In this document: positions 33,457-42,271 of the stretch, in pieces
Layout: every line of letters starts with the position of its first letter
How positions within the stretch are numbered: position 1 is the first letter of the stretch
DNA from: CADCVT01 sp036389485
GTDB taxonomy: Bacteria > Actinomycetota > Thermoleophilia > Solirubrobacterales > Solirubrobacteraceae
Direction of reading: 5' to 3'
NCBI GenBank assembly: GCA_036389485.1
Contig: DASVPR010000003.1
Span: forward strand, 12,059 to 76,058
DNA: 64,000 nucleotides
The notes under the pieces: model-generated
What the model was told of the DNA's origin: nothing
What the model saw: the letters and a program-made list of their open reading frames with translations, nothing else
The model's database searches: none
Position numbers and translations under genes: made by a program

Positions 33457-35181
33457 ATGCGCCGCTCCATCGCCCTCGCCGTGCTGGCCGTGCTGCTGCT
33501 CGCCGCCCCCGCCTCGGCGGAGGTCGTATACGAGACGTACCGGGTTCCGACGGTCGACGGGGCGGAGGTCGCGGTCGAGGTCATGCGCGACGACAAGTTC
33601 GAGGACGCGCCCGTCCTGCTGACCTACTCGCCCTACAACACCCTCAGCGAGTACAGCTCCCCGAACCTCGCCAACGACTCGCTCGGCGAGCAGTTCGTGC
33701 CCAAGGGCTACGCCCGCGCGGTCGCCGACGTCCTCGGCACCCGCAACTCCTCCGGCTGCTGGGACTACGGCGGCCCGAAGGAGACGCAGTCCGGCGTCGA
33801 TCTCGTGAAGTTCCTCGCGCATCAGGAGTGGTCGAACGGCAACGTCGGCATGATCGGCGGCTCGTACGACGGAACGACGGCGAACATGGTCGCGTCGCAG
33901 GGGCCGAAGGTGCCGGAGCTGAAGGCGATCGTGCCGATCGCGGCGATCTCGCGGTGGTACGGCTACGCCTACTACGGCGGCGTCCGGTACTTCCTGAACT
34001 CCGAGGTCGCCAGCGACGAGGGCTTCGACACGCCGTTCGCGTTCGACTTCGGCCTCGCGCGCACGCCGCCCACGGACGTCGACGACGAGAAGTTCGGCGA
34101 CAAGCTCGCCTCGCGCGCCGAGGTCTGCGACTCCGTCGAGCACACGCTGAAGGGCTACTCGCAGTCGCCGGACTACGACCGGTTCTGGGTCGAGCGCGAC
34201 TACCGCCGGCACGCGAAGGAGTTCCGCGCGGCGACGCTGATCGCCCACGGCTGGCAGGACTACAACGTCAAGCAGGAGGAGGGCATCGGGCTCTTCGAGG
34301 CGCTGCCGGCGCGGCGCTCGCCGGCGCATCGCGTGGGCGTCCCGCTGAAGCGGATGTGGCTGTGGCAGGACTCCCATTCCTCGCCGTCCGGCGATCGCTG
34401 GAACGAGCTGCTCGAGGACTTCCTCGACCGGTTCCTGCTCGGGCGGCGCACGGGCGTCGAGAAGACGCCGCTGGTGATCACCGAGGGGCGGACGGTCGTT
34501 GGCGGGTCGTACGAGTCGACCGGGTACCGGTCGGAGCGGTCGTGGCCGCCGGCGGGGGCGTCGCCGGTGCGGTACTGGCTGCGCCGGTCGTTCGACCAGG
34601 ACGTGCCGGGGGTGCAGCTGCCGCCGCCGTCGACGGGCGAGACGGGCGTGCTCTCCGACGAGCGCAATCCCGATTTCGTGGACAACATCTTCACGTGGGT
34701 CGGCGCGCCCACGTCCGAGGAGCTCGGCAACCGCGACCCGCTCAACCGCGAGGGCCACGGCTACTACTCGCTCTACTTCTCGACGCGGCCCCTGCAGCGG
34801 CCGATGCGGATCGTCGGGTCGCCTCAGCTGATCTCGTGGGTCCGGACGCCCGCCGGCGGCCACCTGTCGCCGGTGCTCGTCGACGTCGGCCCGGACGGCA
34901 CGATGACGACGATCGCGCGCGGCTTCCTGAACGTGGACTACCGCGACGGGCTGGGCGAGGCCAAGCCGGTCGACGGCGAGTGGGTCAAGGCGCGCGTGAG
35001 CTTCCTGCCGCAGGACGTGACGGTGGGGACCGGGCACCGGCTCGGCCTGCTCGTGCAGTCGTCGAACACGGTGTGGGCGGTGCCGGGCGCCTTCGGCCCG
35101 AACAACATCGCCACCGGTCCGGTGGAGGACGTGACGAAGGTCGGCTCGCGCCTCGTGCTGCCGACCGCTCCCGCTCGCTAG
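33457..35181 (+). CDS. Secreted S15/CocE-NonD family hydrolase
   Basis: 574 residues with a signal peptide (MRRSIALAVLAVLLLAAPAS, cut after ASA). Alpha/beta hydrolase domain with nucleophile Ser136 in GMIGGSYDGTTANM, Asp/His candidates in IAHGWQDYNVKQEEG and WLWQDSHSSPSGD, then the beta-sandwich C-terminal domain of the X-Pro dipeptidyl-peptidase class (about 360-574; RIVGSPQLISWVRTPAGGHL and LGLLVQSSN). It cleaves Pro-containing peptides or esters outside the cytoplasm. Divergent from the sulfotransferase, 20 bp apart. Confidence 0.9.
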   Translation: MRRSIALAVLAVLLLAAPASAEVVYETYRVPTVDGAEVAVEVMRDDKFEDAPVLLTYSPYNTLSEYSSPNLANDSLGEQFVPKGYARAVADVLGTRNSSGCWDYGGPKETQSGVDLVKFLAHQEWSNGNVGMIGGSYDGTTANMVASQGPKVPELKAIVPIAAISRWYGYAYYGGVRYFLNSEVASDEGFDTPFAFDFGLARTPPTDVDDEKFGDKLASRAEVCDSVEHTLKGYSQSPDYDRFWVERDYRRHAKEFRAATLIAHGWQDYNVKQEEGIGLFEALPARRSPAHRVGVPLKRMWLWQDSHSSPSGDRWNELLEDFLDRFLLGRRTGVEKTPLVITEGRTVVGGSYESTGYRSERSWPPAGASPVRYWLRRSFDQDVPGVQLPPPSTGETGVLSDERNPDFVDNIFTWVGAPTSEELGNRDPLNREGHGYYSLYFSTRPLQRPMRIVGSPQLISWVRTPAGGHLSPVLVDVGPDGTMTTIARGFLNVDYRDGLGEAKPVDGEWVKARVSFLPQDVTVGTGHRLGLLVQSSNTVWAVPGAFGPNNIATGPVEDVTKVGSRLVLPTAPAR

Positions 35182-35217
35182 CAGCGCCGCCGCGAGCCTG
35201 GCGCGGCGCCGCTTGAC

Positions 35218-35238
35218 GGCGAGCTTCGAGTGCTCGCC
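35218..35238 (+). terminator. Hairpin after the hydrolase gene
   Basis: GGCGAGC (35218-35224) pairs with GCTCGCC (35232-35238) across a 7-base loop, 37 bases past the stop. Possible terminator separating the hydrolase from the signalling operon; no T-run. Confidence 0.4.
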
Positions 35239-35259
35239 GGCCGGGCATTGACCGGGCCC

Positions 35260-36711
35260 ATGTGGCTGACGGAGCGCGTCGGGCAGGCGGTCGGCAGGAG
35301 CGTGGAGATCCGCGGCGAGCGGTTCCTCGTCGGCCGCGCCGCGGACTGCGACCTCACGATCGCCGACGACAACGTCTCGCGCTGGCACGCCTACCTGGTC
35401 GAGCATCCGGACGGCAGCGCCGCCCTGCACGACCTCGGCTCGGCGAACGGGACCTGGGTCGACGGCCGGCAGGTCGACGTGGTGCGGCTGGCCGGCGGCG
35501 AGCAGCTGCAGCTCGGCGACACCGTGCTCGTCGCGTCTCGCGCACGCCCGCGGGAGCAGGACGCCACCGCGGCGGGCGCCGCCATGGCGCCGCGCGCATC
35601 GGCGATCCGCCGCGTGCTGCGCGCGGACTCCGCGTTCCAGCGGGCGGTCGACGAGCAGACGACGCTCCAGCGCGCCGTCCGCGCGGGCAGCCGGCGGCTC
35701 GTGGTCATCGCGACGGCCGTGGCCTGCCTCGCCGGCCTCGCGGTCCTGTTCGCGACGGGGACGCTGCCGCCCGGCGGCGACGAGTCCGCGGCCGAGCGCG
35801 CGGTCGCGCAGGCGGGACCGGGGACCGTCCTCGTCGAGGCGATGGGCGAGGACGGCGGCCGCTCCGCGACCGGCAGCGGGTGGGTGCTCGACGCGCGCGA
35901 GGGCCTCGTCGTGACCAACGCCCACGTCGTCAACGACGGCGTCACGTTCCGCGTCGGCGCGGGCGGCCGCTCGCGCCCCGCGCGCGTCGTCAGCGCCGCG
36001 CCCTGCGACGATCTCGCCCTGCTGCGCGTCGCCGACGCCGCGGGGCTCGTCGCAGTCCCGCTGGGCTCGCAGTCGAGCGTGCGGCCCGGCGAGAGCGTGG
36101 TCGCGCTCGGGTACCCCGGCAACGCCTCGCTCGGCGCGGAGCTGACCGCGACGGAGGGGATCGTCTCCGTCGCGCGCACCCGCTACCGCGAAGCGGCGCC
36201 CGACGTGCCCGCCTACGACAACGTGGTCCAGACCGACGCGGCGCTCAACCCCGGCAACTCCGGCGGCCCGCTCGTCGACCGCGAGGGCCGGCTGGTCGGC
36301 GTCAACTCGGCGGCGCGGACGGTCTCGCGCGAGGGCCGGGCCATCCAGGGCCAGAGCTACGCGATCGGCGTCGACCGCGTCAAGGAGGTGGTCACCGCGC
36401 TGCGCCGCGGGCGCTCCGCGGGATGGACCGGCCCGGGCTTCGACTACCCGTCCGCGGCGGAGCTGCGCGACGCCGGCCTCACGTCGGGGATCTTCGCCTC
36501 GCGCAGCGTGGAGGGGTCGCCCGCCCAGCGCGCCGGCCTCGGCCGGGAGCCCCTCCTGCTGACGGCCGTCGACCGCACGCCGGTGGCGAACACGCTCGCG
36601 AGCTACTGCGACGCCGTCCGCGGCCGCTCGTCCGGCGAGACCGTCGCGCTCAGCTTCGTCCGGCCGGGGTCCGGCGGCCGCGAGCGCGTGGTCCGGGTGA
36701 AGTTGGCGTGA
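35260..36711 (+). CDS. FHA domain - transmembrane - HtrA-like serine protease
   Basis: 483 residues from ATG 35260 (MWLTERVGQAVGRSVEIRGE); an upstream ATG at 35230 is possible. An N-terminal cytoplasmic FHA domain (about 12-90; LVGRAADCDLTIADDNVSRWHAYL and LGSANGTWVDGR) binds phosphothreonine. One membrane helix follows (LVVIATAVACLAGLAVLFATG, about 148-168). The extracytoplasmic trypsin-like domain has His in VVTNAHVVNDGV, Asp in CDDLALLRVA and Ser in NPGNSGGPLV. A short PDZ-like tail ends the protein. First gene of the signalling operon; its FHA domain is the natural reader of the adjacent Ser/Thr kinase, so phospho-dependent control of an envelope protease is plausible. Confidence 0.9.
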   Translation: MWLTERVGQAVGRSVEIRGERFLVGRAADCDLTIADDNVSRWHAYLVEHPDGSAALHDLGSANGTWVDGRQVDVVRLAGGEQLQLGDTVLVASRARPREQDATAAGAAMAPRASAIRRVLRADSAFQRAVDEQTTLQRAVRAGSRRLVVIATAVACLAGLAVLFATGTLPPGGDESAAERAVAQAGPGTVLVEAMGEDGGRSATGSGWVLDAREGLVVTNAHVVNDGVTFRVGAGGRSRPARVVSAAPCDDLALLRVADAAGLVAVPLGSQSSVRPGESVVALGYPGNASLGAELTATEGIVSVARTRYREAAPDVPAYDNVVQTDAALNPGNSGGPLVDREGRLVGVNSAARTVSREGRAIQGQSYAIGVDRVKEVVTALRRGRSAGWTGPGFDYPSAAELRDAGLTSGIFASRSVEGSPAQRAGLGREPLLLTAVDRTPVANTLASYCDAVRGRSSGETVALSFVRPGSGGRERVVRVKLA

Positions 36712-36766
36712 CCGGAGCCGGCGCCGAGTGCGTCGCACGACCGGTGCGGGTAACCGAGACCGCTCG

Positions 36767-38035
36767 ATGACGGGCACGGAGACGACGAGGATCGGGGTTC
36801 AGGTGCTGCCGCAGTTGGCCGCTTCCGGCGCGCTGACGCCGGGCGGCGAGCTGGGCGCGTACCACCTCGAGCACGAGCTGGGGCGGGGCGGCATGGGCGT
36901 CGTGTTCCGCGCCCGGCACGCGCACCTGCACCGGACCGTCGCGCTCAAGGTCCTCTCGCCGCACCTGTCCGACGACCCGGCCTTCCGCGACCGCTTCGTG
37001 CGCGAGTCGCGCACGGCGGCGGCGCTGCGCCACCCGCACATCGTGCCCGTCTTCGACGCGGGCGAGGTGCGGGGCATGCTCTACCTCGCCATGCAGCTCG
37101 TCGAGGGGACGGACCTCGCCGTGCGGCTGGCCGAGGGGCCGATGCAACCGCGCGACGCGCTCGCGATCCTGCGCCAGGTCGCGTCGGCGCTGGACGCCGC
37201 GCACGAGGCCGACCTCGTCCACCGCGACGTGAAGCCGGCGAACATCCTGATCGAGGGCGACCACGCCTACCTGAGCGACTTCGGGCTCACGAAGCGCTCG
37301 AGCGCGCAGACCGCGCTCACGGCGGCGGGCCAGGTGGTCGGGACCACCGACTACCTCGCGCCCGAGCAGATCGAGGGCCGCGGCGTCGACGCGCGGGCGG
37401 ACGTCTACGCGCTCGGCTGCGTCCTGTACCACTGCCTGGCGGGGACGCCGCCGTTCGCGGGCGAGTCGGACGCGCAGGTGCTCTTCGCGCACGTGCACAA
37501 GCCGCCGCCGCCGCTCGCGGCCGCACGGCCGGACCTTCCGCGGGCTCTCTCCGAGACCGTCGCGCGCGCTCTCGCGAAGGATCCGCTGGCGCGGCATCCC
37601 GGCTGCAGCGCGCTCGTCGCCGCCGCCATCGCCGCCGTCGACGGCTCCGCCACCGGAGTCGCGGCGGACGCGGGGGTGCCGCGGGTCGTCGTCGCGGCGC
37701 CGCAGTCCGCCGCGCTGATCCGCGCGAGCGTCCCGCCGGCGGAGTTCCAGCTCGAGGACGTGCCGGCGGAGCGGCTCGAGGCCACGGCGCGCGCCGCGCC
37801 GCCGGACGTGTTGATCTTCGACGCCGCCGCCGAGGATGACGCGCCCGGGCGGTGCCGCGCGCTGCGGGCCGCCACGCGGGAAGCGGGGACGTCGCTGATC
37901 GCGATCGTCCGGCGCGGCGACGAGGAGCTCGTGCGGCGGCTGGCCGAGGCGGGAGCGGACGCTCACCTCGCCGCGCCGTTCGCGGCGATGCAGCTCATGG
38001 TGACGCTCCGCCGGGCCGTGACGGCCGCGTCGTGA
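36767..38035 (+). CDS. Ser/Thr protein kinase with C-terminal degenerate receiver
   Basis: 422 residues from ATG 36767 (MTGTETTRIGVQVLPQLAAS). Complete PknB-type kinase domain (about 30-290): glycine loop LGRGGMGVVFRARH, Lys in VALKVL, catalytic loop LVHRDVKPANILI, DFGL, and DYLAPEQIEGRGVDARADVY. There is no membrane helix or PASTA region. Residues about 310-420 have the shape of a response-regulator receiver (PRVVVAAPQSAALIRA, DVLIFDAAAEDDAPG, AGADAHLAAPFAAMQLM), but the acidic pair of strand 1 and the Lys before Pro are missing. This pseudo-receiver is probably a docking domain. Stop overlaps the next start as GTGA. Confidence 0.92.
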   Translation: MTGTETTRIGVQVLPQLAASGALTPGGELGAYHLEHELGRGGMGVVFRARHAHLHRTVALKVLSPHLSDDPAFRDRFVRESRTAAALRHPHIVPVFDAGEVRGMLYLAMQLVEGTDLAVRLAEGPMQPRDALAILRQVASALDAAHEADLVHRDVKPANILIEGDHAYLSDFGLTKRSSAQTALTAAGQVVGTTDYLAPEQIEGRGVDARADVYALGCVLYHCLAGTPPFAGESDAQVLFAHVHKPPPPLAAARPDLPRALSETVARALAKDPLARHPGCSALVAAAIAAVDGSATGVAADAGVPRVVVAAPQSAALIRASVPPAEFQLEDVPAERLEATARAAPPDVLIFDAAAEDDAPGRCRALRAATREAGTSLIAIVRRGDEELVRRLAEAGADAHLAAPFAAMQLMVTLRRAVTAAS

Positions 38036-39078
38036 CCGCCCGCTTCCCGGATGCGCGGATCCTCGCCGTCGACGACCAGCCGGCGAACGTCGTGCTGCTC
38101 GAGCGGCTGCTCCGGCGCTGGGAGTACAAGGAGGTCGCGACGACCACGACCTCCTCCGAGGTGCTCGGCCTCGTCGAGCGGGAGGTGCCGGACCTCCTCC
38201 TGCTGGACCTGCACATGCCGGAGCCGGACGGGTTCGAGGTCATGCGGCTGCTCGAGCCGTGGACGCGCGGCGCCGACCGCCTGCCCGTGCTCGTGCTGAC
38301 CGCCGACGTCACGCCGGATACCAAGCAGCGGGCCCTGGCGGCGGGCGCCCGCGACTTCCTGACGAAGCCGTTCGACCCGGTCGAGGTGGCGCTGCGGGTC
38401 GAGAACCTGCTCGACGCGCGGACGATGCACCGCCAGCTCCGGCGCAGCAACGAGACCCTCGAGGATCGGGTTCGGGCGCGGACGCACGAGCTCGAGAGCG
38501 CACGCCGCGACACGCTCGACCGGCTCGTGCTCGCCGGCGAGTTCCGGGACGACGACACGCAGGAGCACGCGCATCGGGTGGGCCGGACCGTCGCGCTGCT
38601 CGCGCAGCGGCTGGGCCTGCCGGACGGGGAGGCCGACCTGCTCCGCCGCTCGGCGCCGCTGCACGACATCGGCAAGATCGGGATCTCGGACACGATCCTC
38701 CTGAAGCCGGGCCGCCTGACCGCGGACGAGTACGAGCTGATGAAGACGCACGCGGTGATCGGAGAGCAGATCCTCGCGGGCAGCTCCTCGCGCGTCCTCG
38801 AGACGAGCGCGGCGATCGCGCTGACGCACCACGAGCGCTGGGACGGGAACGGGTATCCGCGCGGCCTCTCCGGCGACGCCATTCCGCTCGCGGGGCGGCT
38901 GACGGCGATCGCCGACGTCTTCGACGCGCTCACGCACGACCGCCCGTACAAGGCGGCGTGGCCCGTCGACGAGGCGGTGGCGGAGGTCAGGCGCGTCCGC
39001 GGGACGCAGTTCGACCCGGCGCTGGTCGACGCCTTCGGCGCCCTCGACCACAAGGCGCTGCTGGCGCCGGTGCGCTGA
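38032..39078 (+). CDS. Response regulator with HD-GYP cyclic-di-GMP phosphodiesterase
   Basis: 348 residues, GTG 38032. Intact receiver (about 5-125): acidic pair in ILAVDDQPANVVLL, phospho-acceptor Asp in LLLLDLHMPEPDG, Lys in DFLTKPFDPVEV. A coiled linker leads to an HD-GYP domain (about 165-345): HAHRVGRTVALLAQ, LHDIGKIGISD, HAVIGEQIL, LTHHERWDGNGYPRGLSGD and AIADVFDALTHDRPYK, with HD metal residues and GYP all present. Expected activity: hydrolysis of c-di-GMP, switched by phosphorylation of the receiver (RpfG-like). The hybrid kinase two genes downstream is the likely phosphate source. Confidence 0.96.
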   Translation: MTARFPDARILAVDDQPANVVLLERLLRRWEYKEVATTTTSSEVLGLVEREVPDLLLLDLHMPEPDGFEVMRLLEPWTRGADRLPVLVLTADVTPDTKQRALAAGARDFLTKPFDPVEVALRVENLLDARTMHRQLRRSNETLEDRVRARTHELESARRDTLDRLVLAGEFRDDDTQEHAHRVGRTVALLAQRLGLPDGEADLLRRSAPLHDIGKIGISDTILLKPGRLTADEYELMKTHAVIGEQILAGSSSRVLETSAAIALTHHERWDGNGYPRGLSGDAIPLAGRLTAIADVFDALTHDRPYKAAWPVDEAVAEVRRVRGTQFDPALVDAFGALDHKALLAPVR

Positions 39079-39080
39079 CC

Positions 39081-40235
39081 GTGCAGGGCGTGAGCGTGCT
39101 CGTCGTCGCGCCCGAGGGCCCGATCCACGTCCGGTTGAGAGCGCTGGTCGACGACGCGCCGGGGCTCGAGCTGGTGGGCGCGCCGACCGCCGTGGACGAC
39201 GCGGCGTCGCGCGCCGCGTCCGCCGCTCCGCGCGTCGCGCTGCTCGTCGCGCCGTCGCCCGCCGACGGCGTCGCCGCGGCGCGCGCCCTCCACGCGGCGG
39301 CGCCGCGGACGCGCATCGTCGCGCTCGCGGCGGCCGCCGACCGCGAGGGCGTGCTCGAGATGCTCCAGGCCGGAGCGGCCAGCTACCTGCTCGACACCAG
39401 CTCCGACGAGCGGATCCTCGAGACCCTGCGCCGCACGGGCCGGGGCCACGCCCGGCTGGCCACGGAGGTCACCGACGGCGTCGTCGCCGAGCTCGTGTCG
39501 CAGCTCGACGCCCAGGCCGACCTCGAACGCGGGCGGCGCGACAAGGTCCGGCGGATCGAGGACGTGCTGAGCGGCGATGCGCTCGGCGTCTGCTTCCAGG
39601 CGATGCTCGACCTCGGCAGCGGAGAGATCCTCGGGTACGAGGCGCTTGCCCGGTTCCGCGGCGACGGAGCGGCCCCGCCGGACCAGTGGTTCCGGGAGGC
39701 CGCGGAGATCGGCCTCGAGGTGGAGCTCGAGCTCGCGGCGGTCCGCAACGCGCTGCGGTACGTCGACCGGCTGCCGCCCGGCTCCTGGCTGATGCTGAAC
39801 GTCACCCCCTCGCTTGCGCTCGTGGAGGCGCTGGCCGGCGCGCTGCGGGACGCGCCCGCCGATCGCATCGTCCTCGAGGTCACCGAGCACGCGCCGATCG
39901 CCGACTACGACGCGTTCAACGGCGCCGTCGCCGGGCTGCGGCGCGCGGGCGTCCGGCTCGCGGTGGACGACGCGGGCGCGGGCTTCGCGAGCCTGCGGCA
40001 CATCCTCCAGATCGCGCCCGACGTGATCAAGCTCGACCGCGAGCTGACCCGCGGCATCGACGGCGACCCGGTCCGGCGCGCGCTCGGCGCCGCCCTGACC
40101 ACGTTCGCCGACGACATCGGCGCCCGCATGATCGCGGAGGGGATCGAGACCGATGCCGAGCTGCGGACGCTCCGCGAGATGGGCGTCCGGTTCGGGCAGG
40201 GCTTCTACCTCGCGCGTCCGGAGAGGTTCGACTGA
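39081..40235 (+). CDS. EAL-domain cyclic-di-GMP phosphodiesterase with receiver-like N terminus
   Basis: 384 residues from GTG 39081 (a second GTG at 39090 is possible), 2 bp after the HD-GYP stop. Residues 1-120 have a NarL-like receiver fold, but the phospho-Asp position reads VALLVAPSPADG and the Lys position reads SYLLDTSSD, so it cannot be phosphorylated in the usual way. The EAL domain (about 150-384) is complete: GYEALARFRG, LMLNVTPS, LEVTEH, AVDDAGAGFASL, VIKLDREL, AEGIET and GQGFYLARP. An active c-di-GMP to pGpG phosphodiesterase is expected. Confidence 0.95.
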   Translation: MQGVSVLVVAPEGPIHVRLRALVDDAPGLELVGAPTAVDDAASRAASAAPRVALLVAPSPADGVAAARALHAAAPRTRIVALAAAADREGVLEMLQAGAASYLLDTSSDERILETLRRTGRGHARLATEVTDGVVAELVSQLDAQADLERGRRDKVRRIEDVLSGDALGVCFQAMLDLGSGEILGYEALARFRGDGAAPPDQWFREAAEIGLEVELELAAVRNALRYVDRLPPGSWLMLNVTPSLALVEALAGALRDAPADRIVLEVTEHAPIADYDAFNGAVAGLRRAGVRLAVDDAGAGFASLRHILQIAPDVIKLDRELTRGIDGDPVRRALGAALTTFADDIGARMIAEGIETDAELRTLREMGVRFGQGFYLARPERFD

Positions 40236-40238
40236 GTC

Positions 40239-42197
40239 ATGCCCGCGGGCGTGCGACGTGCAGGGATTGCCGCGCGTGTCGCGCTGGCGACGGCGGTGGT
40301 CGGGGTCGCGCTGCTCGCCGCGGCGGTGCCGTTCGGGCTCTCGCTGCGGCAGGCTCGCGACGCGGAGCGCGACAACCAGCGCGCGCAGCGGGCGAGCACG
40401 TCGGCGGCGGTCGCCCTCGCGCTCGTGGTCGACCTGGAGACGGGCGCGCGCGGGTTCATCCTGACCGGGGAGCCGCGGTTCCTGGAGCCGCGCGACCGCG
40501 CCACCCGGCTGTTGCCGCGCGAGCTGCACTCGCTGGTGTCCCTCACGCGCGACAACCCGGCGCTCGCCAAGCCGGCGGCCGAGTTCGCGGCGCGCTCGAA
40601 CAGCTACATGCGGGACTACAGCGATCCGCAGATCGCGCTGGCCCGCCGGAGCCGCCGCGCCGCGATCGCCCTCGTCAAGGCGGGCGAGGGCAAGCGGCGC
40701 GTCGATGCGCTCCGCGCGCTCTCGGCCGACCTCACGCGCGCCATCGAGGCGAAGGCCGCGGAGCGGCACGCCGACGGGCAGGCCTCGGCGCGGCGCGCGG
40801 TGACGCTCGGCCTGTCCGGCCTGTTCGTCGCGCTGGTCATCTTGCTGCTGCTGTTCGTCTACCTGCGCCGCGCCATCGCCACCCCGGTGGCGAGCCTCAC
40901 CGAGGGGGCGCGGCGCCTCGAGGCGGGAGAGCTGGCGACGCGCGTCGCGGTCGTCGGGCCACCCGAGTTCCGCGACCTCGCCCAGACGTTCAACGACATG
41001 GCCGCCACCCTGCAGAGCAGCCGCGGCAAGCTCGTCGGCGCGAACGCGGAGCTGGCCGAGGCGCGCACGCAGGCCGACGCGGCGAGCCGCGCGAAGAGCG
41101 AGTTCCTCTCGCGGATGAGCCACGAGCTGCGCACACCGCTGAACTCGATCATCGGGTTCGCGCAGCTGCTGGAGCTGGAGGACCTCGACGACGAGGCCCG
41201 CCAATCGGTCGGACACATCCGCGGCGGCGGGGAGCACCTGCTGACGCTCATCAACGAGATCCTCGACCTCGCCCACGTCGAATCCGGCCGTCTCGGCGTC
41301 TCGATCGAGCCGGTCGAGGTCGGGGCCGTCGTCGCCGACGCGCTCGAGATGGTGCGGCCGCTCGCGCAGCGGCGGAGCATCGACCTCGTCGGGCCGCGGA
41401 CCGTGCCGCCGGAGCCGGTGCGCGCCGACCAGCAGCGCCTGCGCCAGATCCTCCTCAACCTGCTCTCGAACGCCATCAAGTACAACCGCGACGCGGGCGA
41501 GGTGCGGGTCTCGGTCGAGCGCGAGGGCGAGCGCATCGTCATCGCGGTCGCCGACACCGGCCCCGGGCTCTCCGACGAGCAGCTCCGCCTCGCGTTCGAG
41601 CCGTTCGAGCGACTGGGCGCGCTGCACGGCGACGTCGAGGGGACCGGACTCGGGCTGCCGCTCACCAAGAGCATGGTCGAGGCCATGAACGGGACCCTCG
41701 ACCCGCGCTGCACGGTGGGCGAGGGCTCGGTCTTCTGCGTTTCGCTGCCGGTCGACCGATCGGCCCCGGTCGAGGAGCCGGCGCCGGACCCGGCGGAGGT
41801 CGCGGGTGCCGAAGCGACCGCGGCGGCCGCCGCGGGCACCGTCCTCTACGTCGAGGACAACAGCGCGAACGTGCGGCTCGTGGAGCGGATCCTCGCGCGG
41901 CGTCCGGCGCTGCGGCTGCTCACCGCGATGCACGGTCGGCGCGGGATCGAGCTCGCGGCCGAGCACGGGCCCCAGCTCGTCCTGCTGGACCTCCACCTTC
42001 CGGACATGCACGGGGCCGAGGTGCTCGCCGAGCTGAAGCGCAGCGACCGGACCAAGGACATCCCGGTGATCGTCGTCAGCGCCGATGCGACGGAGCGGCA
42101 CGCCGCGCGGCTCCTGGCCCAGGGGGCGCGCGCGTACCTCACGAAGCCGCTCGACGTCCGCGAGCTCCTGCACGCGGTCGACGCCGCCGTGGCGTGA
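40239..42197 (+). CDS. CHASE3-HAMP hybrid sensor histidine kinase
   Basis: 652 residues, 3 bp after the EAL gene. TM1 (about 12-32), an extracytoplasmic CHASE3 domain (DLETGARGFILTGEPRFL), TM2 (about 190-210), HAMP (RRAIATPVASLTEGARRLEA), and HisKA with the phospho-His in FLSRMSHELRTPLNSIIG. HATPase follows with N box NLLSNAIKYNRDAG, G1 ADTGPGLSDEQL and G2 GTGLGLPLTKSM. The C-terminal receiver has DNSANV, LLDLHLPDMHG and YLTKPLD. All catalytic elements are present. It ends the five-gene operon; likely partners are the HD-GYP receiver protein and its own receiver. Confidence 0.95.
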   Translation: MPAGVRRAGIAARVALATAVVGVALLAAAVPFGLSLRQARDAERDNQRAQRASTSAAVALALVVDLETGARGFILTGEPRFLEPRDRATRLLPRELHSLVSLTRDNPALAKPAAEFAARSNSYMRDYSDPQIALARRSRRAAIALVKAGEGKRRVDALRALSADLTRAIEAKAAERHADGQASARRAVTLGLSGLFVALVILLLLFVYLRRAIATPVASLTEGARRLEAGELATRVAVVGPPEFRDLAQTFNDMAATLQSSRGKLVGANAELAEARTQADAASRAKSEFLSRMSHELRTPLNSIIGFAQLLELEDLDDEARQSVGHIRGGGEHLLTLINEILDLAHVESGRLGVSIEPVEVGAVVADALEMVRPLAQRRSIDLVGPRTVPPEPVRADQQRLRQILLNLLSNAIKYNRDAGEVRVSVEREGERIVIAVADTGPGLSDEQLRLAFEPFERLGALHGDVEGTGLGLPLTKSMVEAMNGTLDPRCTVGEGSVFCVSLPVDRSAPVEEPAPDPAEVAGAEATAAAAAGTVLYVEDNSANVRLVERILARRPALRLLTAMHGRRGIELAAEHGPQLVLLDLHLPDMHGAEVLAELKRSDRTKDIPVIVVSADATERHAARLLAQGARAYLTKPLDVRELLHAVDAAVA

Positions 42198-42271
42198 GTC
42201 AAGCGCACGCGCGCCACGTCGTTCGTCCCTCGCCCTCGGGGCCGCGTACCGGGGTAGAGGTGCCTCGCGCT

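Noticed and set aside
36767..38035. PASTA-type cell-wall kinase (PknB orthologue)
   Set aside because: No transmembrane helix and no PASTA repeats; the tail is receiver-like instead.
42198..42271. Riboswitch before the lipoprotein paralogue
   Set aside because: The 74-bp leader contains none of the GEMM core blocks.
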